Positions 54,232-64,000 of a DNA stretch of 64,000 nt are shown piece by piece. The DNA is from Neopestalotiopsis rosae (taxonomy: Eukaryota; Ascomycota; Sordariomycetes; Amphisphaeriales; Sporocadaceae). The translations under genes and the position numbers were made by a program. A model generated the notes under the pieces. It saw only the letters and a list, made by a program, of their open reading frames with translations. It made no database searches and was not told the origin of the DNA. Within the stretch, counting starts at the first letter, position 1; each line of letters begins with the position of its first letter. The stretch covers positions 682,001 through 746,000 of the forward strand of contig JALGAS010000006.1 of NCBI GenBank assembly GCA_023078685.1. Reading direction: 5' to 3'.

Positions 54232-57200
54232 GTTATTAGTGATATTCAAATCGCACGCTTGCGAATTTGACACGACAGTCCATGTGTTTTCTGTTGAAGT
54301 TGTGATAGATTGATGTGAAGATGAAGGATGATGGAGGAGCCCCCCTGCTGCATACACAGGCTGTAGCTATATGAGCCCCTTACCGGAGCTTATCTGACTT
54401 AACAGCCTTACCGGGCTGTAAGGCATGGAAAGACCCGCCTCTGGCCCCGTCCCCGCGCCCGGAACTGTGTCACAAGTGGGGATAAGTGCCATGTGGCACA
54501 CGATCGTTCCACTCGCAACTGGTATTGGACCTCCACAAGAATAGTCAAACGGAGATATATCAGGCCTCGTTTTGAAGCAGAGACCGACTGTCGGAGTGTA
54601 TAGATGGTAAAGGGGATGCACGTCATGATACAGTGTGATCCTCTTCATTTGCTTCGAACACAACTTTTGAAGCAATTGGAAATTTCACATTTAAGTCTGT
54701 TCCGCGCCCTTATCATGGCTTGTTTATTGCGCTGATCTTTGGCTGAAGGAAACTTCTGCTAAGATGAGAGTCAGGTTGAGACATTCTGTCGCCATGCTTT
54801 CATCACCAATCGATGTCAAATATTTTTCAGCACGGCGAGCCTAGCGAGCTGAGGCGTATTTCGAAAGCTGATCGCGGCTACTAAGCCCTGCTTATTGGTT
54901 GCTAAGCATGAAGCTTCCAAACTAAAGCGCCCCCTAGTCTTAATATCCCTGTTGACGCTGAACTCTATACTAGCGAAAGGTTCTAGAAGGGGCGGCCAAG
55001 AGTTGACTAGAACCGGGGAATCATGGCGATGCATCATTCTACATGGAACAGTGGCATCAACACAGGTGACGAATGAAGTGTAAGGCTCGGAAATGCGGTG
55101 TACTTGCGCTGGAGGCAGAGCCCATGACTGCCGCGGCACTGGAGGTGAGTCCCCATTGTTGATATGCTCATTGCTCACCGAGTGACTAAACCAATTGGAT
55201 CATAAGTCTGTAATACTGCTATTCTTATACAGCAGCGAATTGAGAGCACCGCTATATCTAGATTCTTTTCGCACTTCGACCTGCCTTGCCTGACTCAGTG
55301 CTGTTCACCGACTCCCTGCTTCGGGAGCCCTGATTTGTCCAGGCAAATTTATCGAATATGGCAATGGTGCCTGCGATCATACTCGAAGCATAACGCAAAA
55401 CTCGACGACAATTGCGCTTTGAGAAGTGAGACAAACAGCTGGGTACTACCTCAAGGTAAGTAGTGGGATACGGGACGAGCATCACTCTCGACAGCGCAGG
55501 ATTAGGTGAATCCTTTTATGAACTTGTTCACCCCCCTCGAATGAGTCGGAACAATTGCATTGAAGTTGGGCTTGGTGCGATAAATCTAGGTGAGTATCAC
55601 AGCCTGTTTCGAAAGGAGATCTGCCTTGACACTATCTGCTTTACTTTGAACTTTCCATAATGTTGATGCTACAAACTTTGACTTTAGTAAGCGGGCTTTC
55701 GGGTCCAGCTGTGTCATCTTTTTCGCTCAATGTGTACATTGGCGCCAGGAATGCGCTTAGTGTCGATACTTCTTTCTCCAAAGAGACGCAAGTATCATCC
55801 CGAGTATTTGTTTCTCAAATGATGGCTAGGATGTGTGGATTCGGTAACATGTTTAAGTGAAGATGGGCACAGGAAATCCTAGTAGCATATTTCCCGGGAT
55901 TATTACTTCGTCTTTTGAATACTTGACAAGGACGTTAATTGAATAGAACAGATCGCACACTTTCTCAACAAGTTATACTTCCAGTATGGATTATGGATAG
56001 TGGCAGTTTCGCAAGCGGTAAGATTTGACTATCGATTCCTGTGCCATAAGCATCTTCAAAACTCTGCCAAAGAACTCTTTTTTCTCTCTTCGGAATTCGC
56101 TGTCGCAAACGGATCGAACACTCGATAGATCTCGTCTGGAATTATATCACTATAACTCGACATTACACGGAATGTTGAACCAAAGCGATGGATCGCGATC
56201 ATCGGGGACAGCAAAATGAGGCGCTCGATGGAGTTACACTCTATACTGCTTTCGACTCGGCCGGGTGACGGAGGCTGAACCCCCCTTCCTAATCCGGCCA
56301 CCTGAGCTGCACGAATTCAATCGCGCGGATGCAAGATTCTTAAACGGCCACGCAAGCGCCATGGCTTATCGTGGGCCTGGATAAATAGCCATGGTAACTC
56401 CATTCCCAACGGTGCCGTCGCTACTGACGCCACCAATGCTGCACTGCAACAACGAAGCCACAGGGCACTAACATATTCTTAGGCCGTCCATTTACAATGT
56501 GCCGTTATGTATGCAGGCTCGCGACCTAGAAATGCTCCATGCGACTGGGCGGCTCAAGCTTCTAGCCACGGCCTGTCGAGCATGATTGGTGGGGAATGCT
56601 TTCCTGATTGCTGTCGTCCGCCAATATGCAGAGCTGAACGGTGTAACGAGCCTAGCATTCTATTTTGAGTAAAGTCACATCGGAATGTGGGTTAACTTTA
56701 CATGGCATCAACGGTCATGCCATCCAGTGTCCCGGGGGTTTCTCTCCCAAGACGGGATCATTCAGAGGACACCAATGACGGAGGAGGCTGTTCCTGTGGA
56801 GTCAGCGACCGCCCCCAATCCGGCATATTGATCCTATTTTGTCCATACCGTGGATCCCGACTCCATTTCGATTATATGTACGAGTGAGAGGACGGTCTTG
56901 GCAACTTGTGCACCTTGTCGCGCATGGCCAATAAGTCACGTCTCGAAGCTCAAGGGTTGGACCATTCAGAATGGCCAATTCTTGATCCCCTGGACGATGC
57001 CTCGTGCGATCATAGCACGACCCACGCGTTATAGCGTTGTGATGTCGTGAGAGCGGCTATAATCACCCATCTCCCATCGGCCGAACAAACGGAAGAGAGG
57101 GAAAAGTTGCACGTTCACCCATGCGCACACAGATACGCACATCTGCATTTCGCACGAGACTATTGAATCTCAGACCCTGGAAATGTTGCATTTGCGGAGC

Positions 57201-57535
57201 TCAAAGTCCACTTCGATAAGGATTGCGTTGCGGCTCTGTCGCTTAAGTCGTGGGGAGTCGAGCTGAGAAGCGAGTCCAAAACACAAGATGGGCTCTCTAG
57301 CGACGCATAGTGACGAAATAATTATCGAACATCAATTGCGACATCGTGATAAGCAGTGAGATTTCTAAATGTGGTTCAGATATGCTCTTCTATATAAAGA
57401 TGAAGTTCCTCCGGAACTGGCTATGATCAACTGGAGATCATTACCGGGTTCGACCGCAACTCGATAGATTATAGTCTGTTAGGACTAAATTGTCATTGCA
57501 TTTCTTGGGTCGTCTCCGCTCTGCCTTATTCTGCC
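54232..57535. other. Gene-poor 3.3 kb region
   Basis: The longest gene-free stretch. It has several short frames (54816-55178 leftward, 55463-55860 rightward, 56025-56301) without signal peptides, domains or consistent splice chains. Some may be relics of genes. The right end is the laccase promoter. Confidence 0.45.
57391..57398 (+). promoter_or_regulatory. TATA box of the laccase gene
   Basis: TATATAAA about 138 nt before the ATG at 57536. Confidence 0.5.
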
Positions 57536-59458
57536 ATGCTTTCTACCTCTCTTCTTGCAGGGGTTCTTCCCTTTGCACAACTCTTGGCTATTGCTGTCGC
57601 AGCACCTGCCACTGAGCAAGTCCAAGCTCGACAGTCAGCCAGCTGCAACACTGCGGACAACAGAGCCTGCTGGACTGATGGCTTCGACATCAACACGGAC
57701 TACGAGGTTGACATACCCGATGGCATCACCCGAACCTTTGACCTCACGCTCACCGAGGTGGACAATTGGACCGGTCCCGACGGCGTGGTCAAGGAAAAGG
57801 TCATGCTCATCAATAACCAGTTTCCCGGACCCGTGCTCTATGCCGACTGGGGAGATACCCTGGTCATCAATGTCATTAATAACATGGAGACTAATGGGTA
57901 AGTACCTGCATATTGATTAAAGACGTCTTTGTACTAACTATATCAAGTACTTCCATCCACTGGCACGGCATTCGACAATATCACACAAACATCCAGGACG
58001 GTGCCAACGGTATCACTGAATGTCCATTGGCTCCAGGCCAAACCAAGACGTATACTTGGAGAGCGACTCAGTATGGTACGCTATTTACAATCACCGTTAC
58101 TTCTCAGGAACCACATTGACTCCACACTAGGATCATCGTGGTACCACTCGCACCACTCGGCGCAATATGGCAATGGAGTCGTCGGGACCATCCACATCAA
58201 TGGTCCAACGTCGGCCGACTATGACATTGACCTTGGCGTCTATCCCATCACTGATTACTACTACATCACTGCCGACGAAGGCGTGCGAGAGACTCAGACC
58301 CAAGCCGTCCCACCCAGCAGCGACAATATCCTCTTCAACGGCACCAACATCAACCCGGCCGACGCTTCCCTGGGCGAGTACTCCGTGGTCACGCTGACGC
58401 CCGGCGCCAAGCACCGTCTCCGGCTCATCAACCCGTCCATTGAGCACAACTTCCAGGTCTCGCTCGTCGGCCACAACTTCACCATAGTCTCGACCGACTT
58501 TGTGCCCATCGAGCCCGTCGTCGCCAGCGACGTGTTCCTCGGCGTCGGCCAGCGCTACGACATCATCATTGACGCCTCCGAGGCCGTCGACAGCTACTGG
58601 TTCAACGTGACGCTCTCGGGCACGGGTCTCTGCGGCACCTCCAACAACCCGGCGCCCGCGGCCATCTTCCGGTACGAGGGTGCCCCCGAGGCGCTGCCCA
58701 CGGACCCGGGCACCGCGCCCGCCGACTCGCTGTGCGACGACCGCAGCGACTTTGTGCCCATCGTGACCCGCTCCACCTCGGCGACGGACATCACTCCGGG
58801 CGTGCTGGTCAACGACAACCTGCCCGTGACGCTTAGCCTGCCGCCGCTGGCGTCGACGGTCACCTGGTACGTCAACGGCAGCGCCATCGACGTCCAGTGG
58901 GACAAGCCCGTGCTCGAGTACGTGCTCGACGGGGACACGGCCTACCCACGCAGCGAGAATATTGTCGTCGTCGACGACGCCGACGTCTGGACGTACTGGA
59001 TAATCCAGAACTTGTCCCCTATCCCACACCCCATGCACCTCCACGGGCATGACTTCTTGGTGCTGGGCCGATCCGCACCATTGAACGTGCCGCTGTCGCT
59101 CACGCAGCTGTTGGCTCTGCTGGCGGCGGGACAGCTGGGCGGGCTGACGGACCTATTTGACCTGTCGGACGTGGCCTCGCTCAACTTTGACAACCCGACC
59201 CGTCGCGATGTCACCATGCTCCCCGCCCTAGGATACCTCGTCGTGGCCTTCAAGGCCGATAATCCTGGCAACTGGCTGTTCCACTGCCATATCGCGTGGC
59301 ACGTCAGCGGTGGCCTCAGCGTTGACTTTGTCGAGCGACGCGGCGAGCAAGCCGCCTTGATTAGCAGTGACGATCAGGCTGCATTTGAAGAGACCTGCTC
59401 GCAATGGCGTAGTTACTATGATACGGCTGAGTACGAGAAGGAAGACTCGGGATTGTGA
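57536..59458 (+). CDS. Secreted laccase (multicopper oxidase)
   Basis: Three exons (57536-57897, 57948-58075, 58131-59458) give 605 residues. [20 protein letters not shown] is the signal peptide, and [11 protein letters not shown] may be a propeptide. All four copper motifs are present: [25 protein letters not shown] and [12 protein letters not shown] (type 1 Cys with axial Leu). Ascomycete laccases oxidise phenols with reduction of O2 to water, in melanin formation, detoxification or lignin attack. The protein ends exactly in DSGL and a stop codon, the C-terminal plug sequence that occupies the trinuclear-centre channel in ascomycete laccases. So no C-terminal propeptide needs removal. GC content of the third exon is markedly higher than in neighbouring genes. 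It may act with the H2O2-forming oxidase at 62052-64000. Confidence 0.95.
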
Positions 59459-59801
59459 GGATCTTTGTGGTGTCAAATTTGGCCTGTATTGGTTTTGGAC
59501 GAATTTCCTTCTGGCATAACCTATTGGTTACAATACCAGCGGTGAATTCTGAGGGGGAACTCAGAAAATGATGAATCATAACGTTGGTGGGTTTCCAATT
59601 TTGATGAGTCACTTGACTTTTGTCAAGAACAAGAAGACTCAGCTAGATTGAAGAGTTGAATGAATGATGTATAACTGACTTCGTCGTGCTCCAAGTCGAT
59701 GCAAGTGGAAGACGTGAATATAAATCAACGCCATGCTGGGTATACAGTAGCTAATTCTTTTGGTCTATGCGTGACACTTCCGTCATTGGTGTACTCATCC
59801 T
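59459..59801. other. Convergent intergenic region
   Basis: 3' flanks of the laccase and sirtuin genes; nothing else seen. Confidence 0.5.
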
Positions 59802-61219
59802 TCATAGAATAGAATCGGGTTGCTTGGTCTCCCCCTTGGATCGCCCTTCGTCAGTCAAGTCCGCCACTGACCGACTGTATGAGGCCGTCTCTTGACCAGA
59901 TCCTGTTTGCTCCTTATCCGCCTCCACATCACTGGTAGATTCAGCCGATTCTTTGGGTTTTTGCTGCGCAGGCGTTGTTTTCCCAGAGTCCGAGTAAAGA
60001 TCCTCATCACCCTCAACCGCAGAGCCAAACGAAGGGCGTTCCGAATCTTTTGCCGTGCCAGCCTTCGCTTCGTGGCCTTCTTTGCGTTCTTCTTTGCCTT
60101 CTGTCTCATCAACCTGTTGGAAGTGGTCAGCATCCACGCCATCCTCTTCCCGATCAGACAGCTCCAACCTATCCGCCACTTCATCTGCAAGCCGTCTGAC
60201 TTCATCCCTGTTCCGAGACTCTGCGAGGTGAAGAATCTGTCTGTCGGCTTCAGTATTGCCGACGAGACTTCTCCACATACTCGAGAGCTCTTCGGCCCAG
60301 CCGAGCTCCTCGGCAAGCTGTCTGATGCCAGAATCACAATCACTGAGGTGAATGACATCGTCTGCTCTTGTGCCCATATCGCCCACCCGCTCCTTGTTGA
60401 ACAAGACTCTGGGGACGTTCTCCATGGCCATCATGGGCAAACTAGCAAACGGGTGCACAGTCAAACTCGTGCCCAGCACCAGCATCAAATCGGCCGTGGC
60501 AGCCTGGCCGCGGTTGTTATAAAATGTCGCGGGAAGTTGCTCGCCAAAAAAGACAATGTCTGGCTTGACCAAGCCACCACAGCCGTCTATACACTTTGGC
60601 GGCTTGCCCTCCAAAACGTGCTCGTGCATCTCCTTATCAGGGTACTCGGTCTTGCACTTGATGCATCGTTGTGTAGCAAAGCTGCCGTGAGCTTCGACAA
60701 TCAGGTCGCCTGGGACACCGGCGGCGCGCTCGAGGCAGTCAATATTTTGAGTAAAGAGCATGCGCAAGAGTTTCTTCTTGGCGAGCAGAGCGATAAAAAC
60801 GTGGGCTATAGTGGGGTGGAATCGTCCAGGATATAATTCTTTTGCAAGCACGTAAAAGGGATATGGGTTCTCCTCAAAGTACTCGATGTCGAATACGGCT
60901 TCGGCGTATGGGAGCTTGAGTCGTGCGAGGTTGTGGTACAAACCAGTCTCTGGAGACCGGAAGTCGGGTACTACAGAAAAAAATTGCAGCGATCAGTGAC
61001 TGTACAATGAGTTGACGACGATAAAGGCATGTAGCAGCATAAAAAGTATGTGATGGGTAACCTACTGCCGGCTGCAGTCGAAATACCAGCACCAGTCATG
61101 ACAACAATGCGCTTTGCCCGACCCTCCTTGATGAGCTTGGCAACCGAGGCGAGGTCGCGCCTCTCGAGGGTCTTTGTGGGCTCATCGTCAGAGATGATGG
61201 TGCTATTCTCGTTGCCCAT
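59802..61219 (-). CDS. NAD-dependent protein deacetylase, class I sirtuin (Hst2/SIRT2-like)
   Basis: Two exons (61219-61066 and 60970-59802) give 440 residues, starting MGNENST. The NAD fold begins with VVMTGAGISTAAG, split by the intron before IPDFRSPETGLY. FTQNIDCLERAAGV and VEAHGSFATQRC give the catalytic His and first zinc Cys, and CIKC...CIDGCGG completes the Cys4 zinc site. PDIVFFGEQLP, VLGTSLTVHPFASLP and NKERVG follow. The order and the long acidic Ser/Glu-rich C-terminal tail (over 130 residues, ending in a polar low-complexity region) agree with Hst2-type fungal sirtuins. They deacetylate histones such as H4K16ac and other proteins, in cytosol and nucleus. The first exon's MGN is a possible myristoylation start but has Glu at the next position. 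Confidence 0.93.
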
Positions 61220-62051
61220 TCTCCTGGATCGGGGACGGGGTCGCGACCCCTTCTGGTGACGGTTCTTGTGTTTGCGACCTATGGTTCCGGTATTCGCGCG
61301 CAGACTTTTTGCTGCAGAACAAGCTCCAGGTAGAGAGGGGATGCTCCTAGAGAAGATAGTCCGATTCGATACGAAAAGTCCAAGACAAGGTATAAACAAT
61401 TGGGTTAGCGATTGAGTTCTATGTGCTACTCGAACTGGGAAAAAGTGTCGCAGAAATAGGTGATGGACTGAATAAAACATTCAGTAGGTGCCTAGGGTGG
61501 CTTTGAGCTGAGCTTTCTCGGTGATCTGATTGCTCGGCGATCGCTGGAACCTCAAGTGGATCTGACGTTGCCCAAGCTTAACGCGGGGGCGGGGCAGTCG
61601 CTATCAGTGCTTTTAGGCTGGCGGGCGCACCAAATCTGCCTTGAAGCGCGTCCATTTGATAACACTGAGCATGAAGCTCCCCCCTACGTACAGCCCCAGC
61701 ATGGAGTAGGGGTTAATTATGAGCAAGGCATACAAGGCACAATTCTAACAATTTGATCATTCTTATTTCTCATCAGGCAACACTTGCTCTCTACAATACT
61801 AGAGACCTGACTCGGTTCATCTGCCAGCGTCAACATTAGGTATGTGCTAATTATGATACCCAGTCATTATCATGAAATAATCTCGTCTGCAAACTCGTGA
61901 GACCTTGCCAGGCGGAGACCATTGAACCCTTCTCTGGTCGGACAAAGGAAAGATATCTATCAAATTACATTACTTCAAGAGATCATGAAATTCATGTCTA
62001 TGAGGAGAGGCGAGCCACCGTTGTCTATGCATCGCCACTCCCTTAGCTTCC
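61220..62051. other. Intergenic region
   Basis: About 0.8 kb between two leftward genes, including the sirtuin promoter. No gene recognised. Confidence 0.5.
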
Positions 62052-64000
62052 TTAGATACCGGGCGTCGTAAAGCCGGGTAGGTTTGGCCAATTTCCAAGG
62101 CCAGCAGGATCCCCACCGACTCTGACCCAAACGGAGTGACTCGGGGTCGGTCCGTCCAGGACGAACATTTGATACCAAGCCGGCGGACTCACGTTGGCAT
62201 TGGGTGGGGCTTGAACAGTACAAGTGGTGCCGGAGCAGCTCACGGCCGGGAACAGCGTGCGCTGGCCCATGTTGTTTCCGTGCGTCGACCCGACCGCACC
62301 GATCAGGGACACCCGGATGGCGCCAGAAACGGCAGATGTCAGCGTAAAGGTGACGCTCTGGCCGTAAGCCCAGTCCTTGTTGGCAATGGTGAATGTCGGC
62401 TTGGCCGCCCCAGACAAGATGTAGTCGGGCGAAAAGTACTCGAGACGGTGCTCCTGGGGGTTGATGCCGTCCTCTGGGTCTGATCCAGAGACGAGAATTC
62501 TTCCGTCGTTCATCAATACAGCTTCTGAATGGTACAGACGCGAAATAGTGCTGTTTGCCAGCTGGGTCATGCGGAATCCCAGTGGCTTTGTGGGATCATA
62601 CAACACAGCACCCCTGTTGCCGTTCTGAGCCAGTCCGAATCCGGCACGACCATTGAAGGCGCCGTTCATGATGAGGTAACGACCATCTGGCAAGCCGACC
62701 ATGCAAGACACAACACGAGTGGATGGCTATATGATCATGTTAGTAAGTCCTTTCTGACAAGCAGGGTGAAGACAGTCGCAGCACTTACCATTCTCTCAAT
62801 CGTCCAATCTGCACCAGCCACATCAGGTTGTGTTCGAATGCAGTTGTCCAGGGCGAAATTTGCTCCGTCAGTAGTTCCGCCACAAATCAGCACCTCCAGG
62901 GGATCAGTGAAGGGGGCGTGCTGTGGCAGCAAAGACAGAGTTCCTTGCAGAGGGTAGTTTCTGCCAGAATCGGGGTTATTGACAGCACCAGGCATCTGCG
63001 GCAGCTCTCTGATGGTGCTGAAGTCAACGTGGGAAATGACTCTTGCTTCATTGTACTGAGAAAAGAAGATATCTCCAGAGGGAAGCACGGCAGCAAATGG
63101 GTACGAGTTGACCTTGAGATCAGTGTTCACTGCAGGGTCCAGGTAGCTGAGATGAGTGGCAGCCGTAACGCCAGCAGGTCTTGGGAGCACCTCGGCGCTG
63201 GGAACCATTGGCCCATCAGAACCGTCTTCACCACCAATAATGAAGATGCTGCCGTTGGCCAGAGTCATGGCAGTTGGGTACCAGCGGGGGTCAAGCAGAC
63301 TCAAGATGTCGACATTCTCCTCCCATTGGTTTGAGCCGGGTGTTCCGAGCGAACCATCGGGAGTGAATAGACGCACGCCGTGAAGATCCTCTCCAGCCCA
63401 GCCTCCAATGTTGATTTGACGTCCGACCTTATCGGGAAGGACCAAAGAGGCAGAGCAGAAGACATCAGTCTTGAGCTGGAGTTCTCGGAAGGCGGTACCA
63501 TAGTCAGGAGCAAGGCTTGGGTCAAACTCAAAGGATCCCGTGCTGTTGTTCTCTGTAGAGGTTCCGTGCTTCTCAACGAAGACAACCTTCTCGTTGACAC
63601 CGACCGTGCTAATCAGTGGAATGATTGGACTTGACATGATGAAGTCGTAACTTCCAGCAGCGGTGCCTTGAGCGTACGACCAGCTGGTTAAGGTATCACC
63701 AGTCCACTGGTAGTATGTCAACCTGTTGCCGCCGCCTTGAACAACGTTAGTAGTCAAACTTGAGAAGATCGGGGGACATGACATACCGCAAACATGAGTC
63801 GGATCTCCAGGACACGCGACATTACAATCAGTCTCTGGCTGCAAAACATCACGGCCTTTGTTGACGACGTCAGAAATATCGCCACAGACTATACATCGAG
63901 GTCAGTTGTAAATCCGTGGCGAGCAGGTAAGGGCATCCTACAGCACTGATAACCGTATTCGATACCGCCGGCCGAGTAGCCAAATTTACTGCAGCCTTCA
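62052..64000 (-). CDS. WSC-domain copper radical oxidase (glyoxal/galactose oxidase type), 5' part beyond window
   Basis: The visible exons are >64000-63942, 63888-63787, 63735-62789 and 62726-62052, and the gene enters from the right edge. The first visible residues (GIEYGYQC, then FCGD and [14 protein letters not shown]) are the end of a WSC carbohydrate-binding domain. Kelch-like propeller repeats follow. [10 protein letters not shown] should hold the Cys and DPRWYPTAM the Tyr of the Cys-Tyr cofactor. [22 protein letters not shown] holds the axial Tyr-His pair, and [10 protein letters not shown] in the DUF1929 end holds the second copper His. All ligands thus appear present. Such AA5 enzymes oxidise aldehydes or alcohols to give H2O2 outside the cell, which could feed peroxidases; two heme-thiolate peroxidases lie elsewhere in the window. 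The start codon, signal peptide and number of WSC units cannot be seen. Confidence 0.9.

Noticed and set aside
54816..55178. 120-codon leftward frame
   Set aside because: It has no ATG near its start (opens with GTG), no signal peptide or domain, and no splice support. Possibly a relic, but not supportable as a gene.
58133..59050. 305-codon open frame antisense to the laccase
   Set aside because: It results from the GC-rich third positions of the laccase exon. The product is Val/Gly/Asp/Arg-biased low-complexity sequence without a family, and the sense frame has all copper motifs.
59892..60836. 314-codon frame antisense to the sirtuin
   Set aside because: The sense frame carries the complete sirtuin motifs, and the antisense product has no family resemblance.

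Overview
The window is nuclear DNA of a filamentous ascomycete (Pezizomycotina, probably Sordariomycetes; the genus cannot be fixed from sequence alone). Genes lie on both strands and are split by short GT-AG introns of about 50-100 nt. TATA boxes sit 110-160 nt before several ATGs. The families are typical of these fungi: subgroup C chitinase, LysM protein, heme-thiolate peroxidases, Zn2Cys6 regulator, rhodopsin-domain (PTH11-like) membrane protein, laccase and WSC-copper radical oxidase. Exons were joined by hand, and most models close in frame over all junctions. No CRISPR array, prokaryotic operon or intact transposon was seen.

Region 1 (1-12.5 kb) holds a secreted GH5 exo-glucanase, an Up-regulated-in-Daf-2 domain protein, a CorA-like membrane protein, a nine-exon amino acid permease and a large protein kinase with a non-kinase tail.

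Region 2 (14.1-22.4 kb) groups oxidative genes. It has a Ppo-type fatty acid dioxygenase (heme peroxidase plus a P450-like domain that appears to lack the heme-thiolate cysteine), an intracellular heme-thiolate peroxidase and a DUF1772/anthrone-oxygenase-like protein. Together they could form an oxylipin or secondary-oxidation locus, but this is inference.

Region 3 (22.9-36.1 kb) is accessory in character. It contains a rhodopsin-domain membrane protein with a damaged or mis-splicing second helix, two secreted proteins of unknown function, a conserved hypothetical protein, a GPI-type DUF7735 protein, an APH-family phosphotransferase, a Zn2Cys6 regulator and a secreted heme-thiolate peroxidase.

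Region 4 (36.7-48.5 kb) is the most striking part. An 11-exon, 1871-residue chitinase (two CBM18, GH18, very long killer-toxin-like C-terminal region) is followed by an uncharacterised 288-residue gene and a divergent 705-residue protein with five LysM domains. This is the chitinase/LysM gene pairing known from fungi.

Region 5 (49.2-64 kb) holds a polytopic membrane protein, tRNA-Gly(GCC), an alpha/beta-hydrolase of the type found at the N-terminus of fungal NLR-like proteins but fused to an unknown C-terminal domain, a 3.3 kb gene-poor stretch, a laccase ending exactly at the DSGL plug motif, a class I sirtuin (Hst2/SIRT2-like) and a WSC-glyoxal-oxidase-type gene cut by the window end.
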